A stretch of 64,000 nucleotides of DNA from Chelativorans salis (GCF_025336525.1 NZ_JAOCZP010000005.1:248001-312000), one strand, 5' to 3'; positions 42,974-52,224 are shown, numbered from the stretch's first letter. Notes: generated from the letters alone by a model not told the origin. Program-made: numbers and translations.

Positions 42974-43822
42974 ATGGAAAAGACCTGGCTCATAACGGGT
43001 GTGTCGTCCGGTCTAGGCCGGCTGCTGGCGGAGAAGGCCCTGATCAGGGGGGACCGCGTCGTCGGTACCAGCCGCAGCGAGGATGCGCTTGTCGACCTGC
43101 GGGCACGTTACCCCCAACAGCTTCGCATCATCGCAATGGACCTCAGGGACCAGAGCTCGGTCCGTGCGGCAGTCGACCACGCCTTCGCTGCGTCCGCTCG
43201 GATCGACATCATGGTCAGCAATGCCGGCTACGGCCTGCTCGGCGCTGCGGAAGAGGCCGGCGATGTGCAGGTCCGGGACATCATCGAGACCAATCTCATC
43301 GGCTCGATCACACTCATCCAGGCGGCGCTGCCGCATCTGCGCGGCCAGGGTGGTGGCCGGATTCAGCAGGTGTCGAGCGAGGGAGGCCAGATCGCCTACC
43401 CGGCTTTCAGCCTCTATCACGCGACCAAGTGGGGCATCGAGGGGTTCGTGGAATCCGTGGCGCAGGAGGCCGCTCCCTTCGGAATCGAATTCACCCTGGT
43501 TGAACCCGGGCCGGCGCGAACCGGGTTCGGCGGCAATCTCGCGCGGGCCGAGCCGCTCGCGGCCTATGCGGGAACCCCCGCCGATCAAGTCCGCGAGGCG
43601 CTCCGTGGCTCCTGGGTGATCAAGGGCGACCCCAACCGCATGACAGACGCGATGATCGGGCTGGCCGACCGGGATCGGCCGCTTCCGAAGCGGCTGGTGC
43701 TCGGTGCCGAGGCCTATGCGGGCATCCGCAGGGCACTTAGCGGGCGCATCGAGGAACTCGACAGGCAGAAGGACATCGCGGTCGCGGCGGATTTCACCGA
43801 CGAGGAGCTGGCGCGGCTGTGA
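42974..43822 (+). CDS. Short-chain dehydrogenase/reductase
   Basis: A 282-residue SDR. The N-terminal TGVSSGLGRLLAEKAL nucleotide loop, MVSNAGYGLLGA, and the catalytic YHATKWGIEGFVESV (Y-x-x-x-K) are intact. It is divergent from the LysR gene and followed by a RidA-family gene. Confidence 0.94.
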   Translation: MEKTWLITGVSSGLGRLLAEKALIRGDRVVGTSRSEDALVDLRARYPQQLRIIAMDLRDQSSVRAAVDHAFAASARIDIMVSNAGYGLLGAAEEAGDVQVRDIIETNLIGSITLIQAALPHLRGQGGGRIQQVSSEGGQIAYPAFSLYHATKWGIEGFVESVAQEAAPFGIEFTLVEPGPARTGFGGNLARAEPLAAYAGTPADQVREALRGSWVIKGDPNRMTDAMIGLADRDRPLPKRLVLGAEAYAGIRRALSGRIEELDRQKDIAVAADFTDEELARL

Positions 43823-43943
43823 TCCAGTCTTTCCCGCCGATCCAGAGCTGCACGCCGCCGTCGTGCAGCTCTCCGCCCTTTGAAACCCGATAGATCACCC
43901 CGGCTCCAACCGGCCCTCTTTTCATGAAAGCAAGGAACACGAA

Positions 43944-44366
43944 ATGCCTACACGTGACGCCATCTATCCGGCCAACCGCCACGCGTTGTACGATATTCAC
44001 CGATATTCCGCGGCCATTCGGTCCGGCGATCTTCTCTTCGTGTCGGGTCAGGTCGGGAGCCGTGAGGACGGCTCGCCCGAGCCCGTATTCGAGGATCAGG
44101 TTCGGCGGGCCTTCGCCAATCTGCGCGAGGTCCTGGCCGCCGCCGATTGCAGCTTCGACGATGTTGTCGACGTCACCACCTTCCACACCAACCCGGACGA
44201 ACAGATCGAAACGGTGCTGGCCGTCCGGGCAGAAGAAATCGGCGAGCCTCCCTATCCGAACTGGACGGCGGTAGGCGTCAACTGGCTTGCGGGCTTCGAC
44301 TTCGAGATCAAGGTCATCGCCCGCATCCCCTCGACCACCAGCAGTCAGCCAGCGGACAAGCGCTGA
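43944..44366 (+). CDS. RidA-family protein
   Basis: A 140-residue RidA/YjgF/UK114 protein (LLFVSGQVGSREDGSPEPVF, AFANLREVLAAADCSFDDVV, FEIKVIARIP). RidA hydrolyses reactive enamine/imine intermediates. The conserved active-site arginine region, normally near VR--VEV-A, reads NWLAGFDFEIKVIA here, with tryptophan before the usual position, so catalysis is not certain. The start at 43944 follows AGGAA. Confidence 0.88.
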   Translation: MPTRDAIYPANRHALYDIHRYSAAIRSGDLLFVSGQVGSREDGSPEPVFEDQVRRAFANLREVLAAADCSFDDVVDVTTFHTNPDEQIETVLAVRAEEIGEPPYPNWTAVGVNWLAGFDFEIKVIARIPSTTSSQPADKR

Positions 44367-44608
44367 TCGCTCACCCCGGCAGTTTCGCGATTGTTCCCGA
44401 CGACGGCAGGGGAGCTTTCAGGCTTCCCTGCAAGCAGCATAGAACGCCAATAGCCAATACGCTGCTCAAACTGGGCAAGTTGAGGCCCAATCCGATTGAA
44501 TGTGCGGGTAAAGCAGCTGGAACGTTGAGTTATCGCGGGGGCGCAGAGCCGCCGCGCTAACCCAACTTCGCTAGTGCGGAAGCAAACCAGATGACCACAA
44601 GGAGGTCG

Positions 44609-44654
44609 TCAGCTGAACGGCGGCTTATTCATTTTTCGGCCAGAACCGGACAGG
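44609..44654. repeat. Dispersed repeat family 3, copy 3 (diverged)
   Basis: It begins TCAGCTGAACGGCGGCTT like the copies at 35.2 and 38.0 kb, but its second half differs (GGCCAGAACCGGACAGG). It lies between the RidA gene and the MDR reductase gene. Confidence 0.55.
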
Positions 44655-44720
44655 CAGCAAACGGCCCCGGTTGAACCCTTGGAGCGGTCGGACTGGATCG
44701 CGCCCTCATTTCGGCGCCCT

Positions 44721-44757
44721 TTCCTGAAAGCAGACATTGCAGGCGACCGAGCTGGAG
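44721..44757. repeat. Dispersed repeat family 4, copy
   Basis: CCTGAAAGCAGACATTGC followed by GGCGA and a GCTGGAG-like end. The same core is at about 26221-26257 (TAAGCAGACATTGCCTGCGA) and 62329-62370. Confidence 0.6.
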
Positions 44758-44823
44758 ATCTCGGCCGCGCATGAGCGGAAATTACGCGAGGTGGTCTTTG
44801 GTTTTCTTACAACGCAAGCGTTG

Positions 44824-45825
44824 CTATCTGACCTTGATGACAACCTTGCCCTTGGCCCGTCCTGTTTCAACGTATGCCAGGGCCTCATTGGTTTTTTCGA
44901 AGGGAAAGACCCGATCCATGACCGGGCGGATCGTTCCGGATTCGATAAGGCTCGTGATTTTGCTTAACTGATCACCCTGCGCCCACATGAAAAGGAACGA
45001 ATAGCTGACACCTGCGCGTTTGGCTTTGGTCCGAATACCGCGGCTCAGCAGACGCAGAATCAGCTTGAGCACCAGATTCAGCCCCTTCTTCTTGGCAAAT
45101 TCGGTATCCGGCGGGCCGGAGATGGAGATGAGCTTGCCGCCCGGTTTCAGCACCCGCAGCGATTTTTCGAGCGTTTTGGCGTCCTGACTGTTTACGACGA
45201 CGTCGTAGCCGGAGAGAACTTTCTTGAAGTCGTCCCTCCTGTAACCGATGACGATATCGGCGCCGAGACTTTTGACCAGATCGGCGCTCGCCGCGCCCGC
45301 CGTCGTCGCAACGGTTGCGCCGAGGTGCTTGGCAAGCTGGATGGCGAACGTCCCAACGCCGCCGGAGCCAGCCTGGATGAAGATTTTCTGGCCTTTCTTC
45401 AGATTGGCCCTGTCGACCATCACTTGCCAAGCGGTAAGTCCGACCAGAGGGATAGAGGCGGCTTCCTCCATGCTGAGGTTTTTCGGCTTCAGCGCTACGT
45501 CTGCTTCATTGATGGCGATGTATTCGGCGAACGTTCCTATGCGGCCGTCGCGCGGCCGCGAATAGACTTCGTCGCCGGGTTTGAACTTGCGCACTTTCGA
45601 TCCAACCCGGACTATCGTCCCGGCCACGTCATGGCCGAGGATGAACGGCGAACGATAGGGCAGGATGGGTTTGAGCTCTCCGGCTCTGACCTTGGAATCC
45701 AGCAGATTCACTCCTGCAGCATGGATCTCGACCAGGACATCGCTGTCCTGGAGAACCGGCACCGGCATCTCGGCCAACCGCAGAATGCCCTTCTTATTAT
45801 ACTTGTCGACAACGAATGCCTTCAT
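44824..45825 (-). CDS. NADP-dependent medium-chain oxidoreductase
   Basis: A 333-residue zinc-less MDR reductase (MKAFVVDKYNKKGILRLAEM, GVNLLDSKVRAGEL, FILGHDVAGTIVRVG, FIQAGSGGVGTFAIQLAKHL). Members reduce quinones or enones with NADPH. It lies before, and on the same strand as, an SDR gene regulated by HxlR and may share regulation. Confidence 0.94.
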   Translation of the reverse strand: MKAFVVDKYNKKGILRLAEMPVPVLQDSDVLVEIHAAGVNLLDSKVRAGELKPILPYRSPFILGHDVAGTIVRVGSKVRKFKPGDEVYSRPRDGRIGTFAEYIAINEADVALKPKNLSMEEAASIPLVGLTAWQVMVDRANLKKGQKIFIQAGSGGVGTFAIQLAKHLGATVATTAGAASADLVKSLGADIVIGYRRDDFKKVLSGYDVVVNSQDAKTLEKSLRVLKPGGKLISISGPPDTEFAKKKGLNLVLKLILRLLSRGIRTKAKRAGVSYSFLFMWAQGDQLSKITSLIESGTIRPVMDRVFPFEKTNEALAYVETGRAKGKVVIKVR

Positions 45826-45917
45826 GGCAGTTGCTTTCCAAAGAGGATGTTGGGCGATCCGGCAAGGAACACCCAGCTAATCGCCGGACAGCCGCCCCAC
45901 GGAGAGGCGTGTTGTGT

Positions 45918-46733
45918 TCAGACCGGCAAGCGGAACTGCTTACGCAGGCTTTTGTCGAACATCTCTGAGGGGGCGAAGCGGCGCAGAATGCTGACCTGCC
46001 GCGCTGCCTTGCCGGCGGTGTAGCGCCGTTGCGGACTAACATCGGTCGCGGCCCTGACGACCACATCCGCCACCACTTCCGGCCGGTCGGCCTTAGGCAT
46101 CACATCGCGAAGGAGTGCGTCGACCTCGGCCCGAGCGCGATCGTATTCCTTCAATACCGAATCCGGCTCGATCCCGTTCTGATCGAAGATGGTGCGGACA
46201 TATGCCGGCTCGATGACCGAGACACGAATATTGAAGGCACGAACCTCGTGATCGAGCGATTCGGAATAGCCTTCAAGCGCGTGCTTGGCGGCGGAATAGT
46301 GAGCCGAGTACGGCGCGGGGACCAATCCCAGGATCGAGCCTATGTTGATGATGCGCCCTTCGCCGTGCCTTCGCATCAAAGGCAACACCGCATTGGTCAT
46401 CCGCATGACGCCGAACAGATTGACGTCGAACAGAGCTTGAACCTGGGCGACCGAGGATTCCTCGGCGCCTCCAAGCATACCGATGCCGGCATTGTTGACC
46501 AAGAGGTCGATCCGGCCGGCCTGCGAGAGCACCGTCGAAACGAGCGCATCGACGGAGGCGCCGTCCGTCACGTCGCAAACCAGCATGGTTACCCCATTCG
46601 GGCCGCTGCCGACCGTGCGGCGACTTGTCCCAAATACAGTGAATCCCGCTCGCGCCAAGGCCTCGGCGCTGGCGCGGCCGATGCCCGAGGAGGCTCCTGT
46701 GACGAGTGCAACGCCACGATCGGTTCTGGTCAT
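45918..46733 (-). CDS. Short-chain dehydrogenase/reductase
   Basis: A 271-residue SDR with TGASSGIGRASAEALARAGF, LVNNAGIGMLGG and the catalytic HYSAAKHALEGYSESL. It is divergent from an HxlR-type regulator that has two inverted repeats in the shared region, so HxlR control is very likely. The start is ATG 46733. Confidence 0.95.
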   Translation of the reverse strand: MTRTDRGVALVTGASSGIGRASAEALARAGFTVFGTSRRTVGSGPNGVTMLVCDVTDGASVDALVSTVLSQAGRIDLLVNNAGIGMLGGAEESSVAQVQALFDVNLFGVMRMTNAVLPLMRRHGEGRIINIGSILGLVPAPYSAHYSAAKHALEGYSESLDHEVRAFNIRVSVIEPAYVRTIFDQNGIEPDSVLKEYDRARAEVDALLRDVMPKADRPEVVADVVVRAATDVSPQRRYTAGKAARQVSILRRFAPSEMFDKSLRKQFRLPV

Positions 46734-46781
46734 TTTCGTTTTTCCTTCTCTTCAGGGTGGAACGCTACCAAGAGCCGTGTT

Positions 46782-46820
46782 ACTATCATTTTGATACGAA
46801 GTCACTATCAAAATGGTATC
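46782..46820. promoter_or_regulatory. Paired HxlR-type operators
   Basis: ACTATCATTTTGATAC (46782-46797) and ACTATCAAAATGGTATC (46804-46820) are two related ATC-rich inverted repeats filling the gap between the SDR and the HxlR gene. The second ends 3 bases before the HxlR ATG. Confidence 0.7.
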
Positions 46821-46823
46821 GAC

Positions 46824-47255
46824 ATGAAAAATGTTGCCGAAGCCACCTGTCCCATCGCGCGCAGCGTCGCCTTTGTTGGCGACGCATGGAGCTTGTTGAT
46901 CCTTAGGGACGCGAGTCTCGGGCTCACCCGCTTCGATGATTTCCGCAAAAGCCTGGGCATAGCGCCGACTATGCTGACCCGGCGGCTGGCGACGCTGACG
47001 GAGGAGGGATTGCTGGAAAAACGGCGCTATTCCGAGCGCCCGCCAAGGGATGAATATTTGCTGACCGGCGCCGGACGGGATTTCCTGCCGGTGCTGTTCA
47101 TGATCGGCGATTGGGGACGAAAGCATCGCGGCAAGGGCAAACTGACGCGTTTCGTGGACGCCGAGACCGGAGAAGAAATCCAGCCGATTGCCGTGGACAC
47201 TGCGACAGGGGCCAGAATCGGCACCCGTCCCATCAGGGTTGTCGCGGCGGAATAG
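46824..47255 (+). CDS. HxlR-family regulator
   Basis: A 143-residue HxlR winged-helix protein. CPIARSVAFVGDAWSLLILR contains the N-terminal cysteine used for redox or electrophile sensing in this family, followed by RFDDFRKSLGIAPTMLTRRL, TLTEEGLLEKRRY and the C-terminal wing. It starts at ATG 46824. A much longer frame beginning at 46029 is an artefact antisense to the SDR. Confidence 0.94.
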   Translation: MKNVAEATCPIARSVAFVGDAWSLLILRDASLGLTRFDDFRKSLGIAPTMLTRRLATLTEEGLLEKRRYSERPPRDEYLLTGAGRDFLPVLFMIGDWGRKHRGKGKLTRFVDAETGEEIQPIAVDTATGARIGTRPIRVVAAE

Positions 47256-47553
47256 CCTAAGCGCCTTTGGTCGAACTTTCCCTTTGGCGTCCGGACGCTG
47301 GCGCGGCCGATGCCCGAGGTTGGCATCCTGAGCGGCGGAAAAAGCTGCAGTTGTGGCAACGCCAAAGGGCTCGCAACATTCGCAAGTGCATGGTGGGGAA
47401 AGGTCTGCGCCGGGTCAGATTGGAACGGCACCTAAACTTGTCAAAAGTCTGCTAACGTGCTCTGGATGCCAGAAACTGACGGTCAGCGTCCGGCCCCCCA
47501 AGTCGCCCTCGACGACCTCCGAATGTGTCAAGATGACGTGCGGGCTATGACGG

Positions 47554-47877
47554 TTACTTCAGCGGCCACACCTCAACAACACCGTGTGCAACGGCGCAGG
47601 GAGTTCGTGACGCCATATCCACGGCCTCAGCCAAATTGGCGGCTTCGATGATAGAAAACCCAGCCACCGGCAGCGACGACTTCATAAACGGGCCATCTGC
47701 CGTTTCAACCTGAGCGGAGTTGGGGTTTCTCACTTGCACAGGAGCGCCCGCGATACCCATCAACGCTCCGTCTTTCTGCAACTTCGCGTCGTGCGCATGG
47801 GTTGCGTCTCGAACGGCCACTGCGGTGCGGTCGTATCCCTCACGGTCTCCATATCCAATCATCACGAATTTTTGCAC
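47554..47877 (-). CDS. YciI-family protein
   Basis: A 107-residue YciI/YCII-domain protein (MQKFVMIGYGDREGYDR, DGPFMKSSLPVAGFSIIEAA, VEVWPL). The DGPFxExKE-like motif is altered to DGPFMKSS. YciI-like proteins are often encoded near ECF sigma factors. None is present here. Confidence 0.9.
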   Translation of the reverse strand: MQKFVMIGYGDREGYDRTAVAVRDATHAHDAKLQKDGALMGIAGAPVQVRNPNSAQVETADGPFMKSSLPVAGFSIIEAANLAEAVDMASRTPCAVAHGVVEVWPLK

Positions 47878-48155
47878 AGTCGCTCCCTTCAGGTTCTTGG
47901 TGAACTGCCGAGCCTTGCTCGCAAGGCGTGCATTTTGGTCGCCAATTGAAGCGCAACTTAGATCGGCTCTCTCCGGGCCTTCACTTGGCCCTGAGAGAGC
48001 AGCTTTCCACCCGTCTTTGCAGCTTGCGACGACGCGTTTGAAACAGAACTACCAATTGGGTTTCAGCAGCGTCCGCGGTAGCGAATGGCCGATTTTCTCG
48101 TCCTCGATCTGAAACCGGACCGACTGCAACCGGCCCCTTACCCGGCGACGCGGTC

Positions 48156-48623
48156 TTAACCGCCAGATCTCGAAAGGAGGTTCAATTCGGAGCGCAGATG
48201 ATTCGGGTCGGACAGCGCCGTTTCGATCGCCGCATGGAGATGCCGCCAGATCGGCACCGCCTCGGCCAGAACCGCCCGACCGGCTGGCGTCAGCCGCAGC
48301 AGTCGGGCTCGCCTGTCCGTCGGATCGGGCGCCGTCTCGACGAGGGCACGACGCTCCAGCGGCTTGAGATTGGCAGTCAAGGTCGTCCTGTCCATCGCCA
48401 GCAGCGCCGCCACGCTGCCGAGGTTCGGTGGTTTCGGCCGATTGAGCGACATGAGGAGAGAGAACTGCCCGCTGGTTATGCCGGCGGGCTTTAACGCGAC
48501 ATCGAAACGGCGTGCCAGCGCACGCGCTGCCCTCTGCGTATGCAGGCACAGGCAGGTGTCACGTACCAGGAGGGTGGTTTCGAAGGCAGGGTTGGCAGGA
48601 GCGTGCATCTGAAAGGTTGACAT
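48156..48623 (-). CDS. MarR-family regulator
   Basis: A 155-residue MarR protein (TQRAARALARRFDVALKPAG, SGQFSLLMSLNRPKPPNLGS, LLAMDRTTLTANLKPLERRA, DPTDRRARLLRLTPAGRAVL). I start it at ATG 48623 (MSTFQMHAP). The frame from 48890 adds a long stretch that is antisense to VOC sequence. It is divergent from the VOC genes. Confidence 0.93.
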   Translation of the reverse strand: MSTFQMHAPANPAFETTLLVRDTCLCLHTQRAARALARRFDVALKPAGITSGQFSLLMSLNRPKPPNLGSVAALLAMDRTTLTANLKPLERRALVETAPDPTDRRARLLRLTPAGRAVLAEAVPIWRHLHAAIETALSDPNHLRSELNLLSRSGG

Positions 48624-48713
48624 CCATAAACTTGTTACGTTGATATCAACATAGATGAAGGAAGGCAATCGACGGCTGCTTTCCCAAAGATCTAACCTAG
48701 AAGGAAGCGGACC

Positions 48714-48872
48714 ATGCCCGCGGTGCAGCCATTCCTCATATTCCAGGGCGGCCATCCCGAAAGGGCGATGAACTTCCATGTCTCGCTGTTCGACGGCAGC
48801 GAGGTTCTCGATGTCACGCGCTGGCGGAAGGGCGAGCAGGGCGGAGTGCAGTCCTGGCAGCTCAATCACTGA
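48714..48872 (+). pseudogene. Truncated VOC (PhnB-like) protein
   Basis: The 52-codon frame (VQPFLIFQGGHPERAMNFHV SLFDGSEVLDVTRWRKGEQG) is the N-terminus of a PhnB-like VOC domain that ends at QSWQLNH. Two thirds are missing. An intact VOC gene follows within 40 bases. Confidence 0.75.
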
Positions 48873-48906
48873 CGCGCGCCGAAGCACCAACCAAAAGGAG
48901 ACGATA

Positions 48907-49353
48907 ATGAAGATCGTGACCAGCCTGAGTTTCCAAGGCCAGTGCCGCGAGGCATTCGAGTTCTACGCCAAGGTCCTGGGCGGAAAGATCACCGCCGCCA
49001 TGCCTTATGGCGATGGCCCCCCCGACATGCCGATTACCGACGAGAAGTACAAGACCTGGCTGATGCACTGTTGGCTCGATGTAGGGGACCAGGCGCTGAT
49101 GGGCGCCGACATGGACACCGGATGGGCACCCAACGTCGACAAACCCAAAAATGGCTTCGACGTTACCCTCCATACCGAGGACAAGGCCGAAGCCCAACGC
49201 TGGTTCGATCAACTGTCCGAAGGCGGCAAAGCTGTCATGCCTTTCGGCGAGACCTTCTGGTCTCCCGGCTTCGGCTCTCTGATCGACAGGTTCGGGGTCC
49301 CGTGGATGGTCAACGTCATTCCATCGGCTGACTGGAGGCCATCGCAGGGCTGA
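48907..49353 (+). CDS. VOC-family (PhnB-like) protein
   Basis: A 148-residue protein with the VOC βαβββ fold (FQGQCREAFEFYAKVLGGKI, MPITDEKYKTWLMHCWLDVG, GGKAVMPFGETFWSPGFGSL). AAAAGGAGACGATA precedes ATG 48907. Members act as glyoxalase-, dioxygenase- or resistance-type metal-binding proteins. No specific substrate can be named. Confidence 0.9.
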   Translation: MKIVTSLSFQGQCREAFEFYAKVLGGKITAAMPYGDGPPDMPITDEKYKTWLMHCWLDVGDQALMGADMDTGWAPNVDKPKNGFDVTLHTEDKAEAQRWFDQLSEGGKAVMPFGETFWSPGFGSLIDRFGVPWMVNVIPSADWRPSQG

Positions 49354-49582
49354 TCCCATCCCAAGCCGATAGAAGAATGCAACCGGATGTCCGCGGCGCC
49401 GGTGGCGCCGCGCGCCGGCTGCTTTTGGCAACTTCGTTCCGATAGCGGACGGGCAAGTTTCGGCCCCACTGCAGCCATTCCGGAACACGTCCGCATAGCC
49501 GCTCCTGGCGCTGCCTACGGTTCGATAGCTTAGCTGGAAGTCCAGATCATCTTTGGGTACTCGATCGCGCGAGAGCGTGTTG

Positions 49583-49654
49583 CAGCGCGATTCCGAACGC
49601 ATGTGGATATGCCTCAACAAATGAATTCGGTTGCAGGACTGTATTGGCGGCAGC
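49583..49654. repeat. Dispersed repeat family 1, copy 2
   Basis: This is the second 72-base copy, identical to 24974-25045 except for one base (CATGTGGATA instead of CATGTGGCTA). Confidence 0.9.
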
Positions 49655-49925
49655 TCCTCCGCTACCATCAATACAGTCTTAGGCGCCTCACCCGATTTGC
49701 GATTTGGCAGGTTGATAAGCTCTGCGAGCGCGCCATGCACTCTTACCCCCAACCTGTCCCCTGCCCTCCTTTGGCACGATCTCAATACCGGTGACCAGCG
49801 AGCGGATGATGTTCGCCGCTTCACGGCGCTCGCTATACAGAACAGCGGTTTCTTGTTGCTCACCAAAGACTGGTCTATTGATGAGCGTCAGGCATTCGCC
49901 AAAGCGGCAGAGCGACTGCTTGAAC
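49655..49925 (-). pseudogene. Serine recombinase C-terminal remnant
   Basis: The minus strand reads SERREAANIIRSLVTGIEIV PKEGRGQ and, after a frameshift near 49760, VRVHGALAELINLPNRK. This fits the C-terminal end of large serine recombinases (EAAEIIRSLI--I-L-P, then HG-LA-LL-L). It adjoins repeat family 1, which may have travelled with it. Confidence 0.5.
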
Positions 49926-50078
49926 GGTCGAGAGCAACCCATTTGGCACCACAGTAGCGCTCAGTTGGCCCAGTTTCATGTTGCACGCCGTGCAAGGTGC
50001 AGAACTTCTGAATTTTGCACCGAACTCTGCTCCTGCTTATGAGTAAGCGAACAGAATAAGCGATCAAGGGACACCTTA

Positions 50079-50465
50079 ATGGCTCGACATGACTTTGACC
50101 CCGCAACCGTCATGCCGGACGAGCGCCAGGCGGCAAAAGAACGACTTTTCGATCCCTTACTTCCTGGTCCGTGGCGCGGTCACATTGCCGGAGAATTGCT
50201 GGGCGCATCAAACACGGTCTTGGCGTACGGCAATGGCACGCCTGGGGAAGGACCAAGGTTGCATGTTCACCCCTATGATGAGATTTTCATCATTGTACAG
50301 GGGCACGCGCGCTTCTTCGTGGGAGACAAGGTGATAGATGCGGAAGCCGGCGATGTTGTGCTCGGCCCGAAAGGTGTACCGCATCGATTTGAGAACCTCG
50401 GTCCTGGTCGGCTCCAGACAATCGACGTCCATCTGTCTCCCCGATGGCTCCAGGCCGATATTTAG
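50079..50465 (+). CDS. Cupin-domain protein
   Basis: A 128-residue single-cupin protein. The first cupin motif is GPRLHVHPYDEIFIIVQG (G-x5-H-x-H-x3-E-x6-G), so metal-binding residues are kept, and the second motif contains HRFENLGPGRLQTIDVHLSP. No substrate is inferred. It stands alone between mobile-element debris and a large unknown gene. Confidence 0.9.
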   Translation: MARHDFDPATVMPDERQAAKERLFDPLLPGPWRGHIAGELLGASNTVLAYGNGTPGEGPRLHVHPYDEIFIIVQGHARFFVGDKVIDAEAGDVVLGPKGVPHRFENLGPGRLQTIDVHLSPRWLQADI

Positions 50466-50694
50466 GGCGATGGAAATGAGATTGGAGGGTCATCTTGATG
50501 AAATCGCAGCGGGTCAAATTGACTGACGTTATTGGTGTTGGTCCGAACTCATTGGCCGCGACGGGAGTATCGACTGTGGGGCGCACAGCGACCCACGCAT
50601 CGCCACTAGCCTGACTGCGTCCAGGATAGGGATAGGCTGATCTCAACGGCCGATTTTGGGCGCATATTGGTCTAAATGTTGGGTATCTAGGCGG

Positions 50695-52224
50695 TCAATC
50701 TCGGTAGGTCCAATCGGTAACGACGGCGACCTGCTTGAAGACACCATCGACTCCATTGGCTGTCGGATCGGCCCGCTGGAGCCACTCCTCTGCCCATGCG
50801 ATCCACTCTTCAACGCTGCGTCCATCGATCTCGGCGGCGGACTCGGTGTCCATTGATCGCAATGCCGTCAGGAAATCGCGCACGGCGGCGAGTTCGTGCC
50901 AATCCTGTGCCAGCTCCCTGAATTTTCGCCAGCGGTTAGCGTCTCGCTTGCGTCGTTGCTGCTCCTCATAGCGGCGCTGCTCGGCGAGTTGGCGCTCGCG
51001 CTCTGCCGCCTCTCGATCCTTGCGTTGTTGAACGAGCAATGGCCCGGCTGCCACGAAAGTGGCCAGGATGTCCGGCAGCATACTCTCCATTGGCTGCTTT
51101 TCGGATTCAAGCCATTGGCGTGGAAGGCCTGCCGGCCATTGCCAGGTCTTGATCTCAAAAACCAGCCATCCCGTCGGCACCAGTTCCTTCCTCCAGCCGT
51201 TGTCGCCGGGTGAGCGCCATCGCTTCTCGTCGTCGGTCAGAGGCCGCCGTTCCTGCCTTTGCTTCTCGCGAACCTGGAACTCCACCTTTTCGCCCACGAC
51301 TTCGGCATACAGGACGCCTCGCTCTCCCTGCGCGACCTTTCCGCCTTGGCGCTCAATCGCCTTGAAAAGCGCATCCAGAATGCGATGCTTGCGACGGTCC
51401 GTTTCGGTGAACTCGCTCGGACGGTACAGATTGCGCATCCATGGATCGCGTTCGTTGCGGGCCTGCCGCTTCTTTTCCTCATACTCAGCAAGCCATGACG
51501 CGATCACCGTGTGTGGTCTCAGAAGACGCTCGGGTACTACAAGGGCGGATGCGCTCGCGCGGGCTCTGTCCGCCTGTTGCTTCACCTCCGGTGGCAACTC
51601 GATGAGAGGCGGCGGCAAAGGTGTCGGACGGATAGTGATGGAGCGTGCGCTGCTCGATTTCGGCAATGGCGTCTGTTTCGGCGCTTTGCCCACGGCATGC
51701 TTCGCCCAATATCCACGCGGCGGATACGGGATATCCTCCCGATCGCAAATCTTGGCGAGACCATTGCCGCTGATCCCATATTCCTGAGCCAATCGCGACA
51801 TCGGCGTCGTCCACACCGCGCTATGGAGCTCCTCTCGTGTCATTGTGGTCGGTTGTGTTGGACGTGGCTTTGGCGTGGTCTGCACAGGATTCTCAGGCGC
51901 GTCCATTGGAGTCTTCTGTGCCATGCCGAGGGCGCTCGCCGGATCCGCTGTGACATGTTTAGGTTTGCGCCTAACCCCCTGCTTCTCGGTATCCAGCACT
52001 AGCGGCTCAACACATCCAGATGGTGTTGGCGGTAAAGGGGGCTGTTCTATGGGCTTTCCGAACTCTTTCCGCACCCAGTGCCCGGACGACGGCGTTGGGA
52101 TATCGGCACGTCGCAGCAATGTGCTGAGGATCGCCGTGGTGGTCCCGAGTTCGGTGACCAGGTGCGACATCGGCCTTGACCAGACGCGGTCATAGAGTTC
52201 TTGACGGGTAAAGCGGTGTTCCAT
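50695..52224 (-). CDS. Unknown 509-aa protein with duplicated N-terminal domain
   Basis: The protein contains two related segments: TRQELYDRVWSRPMSHLVTE... GHWVRKEFGKP at residues 5-57 and TREELHSAVWTTPMSRLAQE... GYWAKHAVGKAP at about 128-185. Both carry a W-x-x-P-M-S core and end in G-x-W, suggesting tandem DNA-binding helix-turn-helix domains. Proline-rich linkers follow, then a helical, charged C-terminal half (EREAAERERQLAEQRRYEEQ). No enzyme motif is visible. It may be an element-encoded regulator. Confidence 0.65.
   Translation of the reverse strand: MEHRFTRQELYDRVWSRPMSHLVTELGTTTAILSTLLRRADIPTPSSGHWVRKEFGKPIEQPPLPPTPSGCVEPLVLDTEKQGVRRKPKHVTADPASALGMAQKTPMDAPENPVQTTPKPRPTQPTTMTREELHSAVWTTPMSRLAQEYGISGNGLAKICDREDIPYPPRGYWAKHAVGKAPKQTPLPKSSSARSITIRPTPLPPPLIELPPEVKQQADRARASASALVVPERLLRPHTVIASWLAEYEEKKRQARNERDPWMRNLYRPSEFTETDRRKHRILDALFKAIERQGGKVAQGERGVLYAEVVGEKVEFQVREKQRQERRPLTDDEKRWRSPGDNGWRKELVPTGWLVFEIKTWQWPAGLPRQWLESEKQPMESMLPDILATFVAAGPLLVQQRKDREAAERERQLAEQRRYEEQQRRKRDANRWRKFRELAQDWHELAAVRDFLTALRSMDTESAAEIDGRSVEEWIAWAEEWLQRADPTANGVDGVFKQVAVVTDWTYRD

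Larger units (their letters stand above)
44367..44823. other. Gene-free stretch with repeat families 3 and 4
   Basis: No convincing gene. It holds a diverged family-3 repeat (TCAGCTGAACGGCGGCTT at 44609) and a family-4 repeat (CCTGAAAGCAGACATTGC at 44723). Confidence 0.5.
49354..50078. other. Mobile-element debris
   Basis: This stretch contains a partial family-3 repeat (ACTTCGTTCCGATAGCGGAC, about 49431-49450), an IS256-like fragment ([12 protein letters not shown] on the minus strand), a family-1 repeat and a serine-recombinase remnant. No intact gene. The cupin gene starts at 50079. Confidence 0.6.

Noticed and set aside
46029-46823. Long upstream extension of the HxlR frame
   Set aside because: The extension is antisense to the SDR gene; the HxlR family begins at the ATG at 46824.
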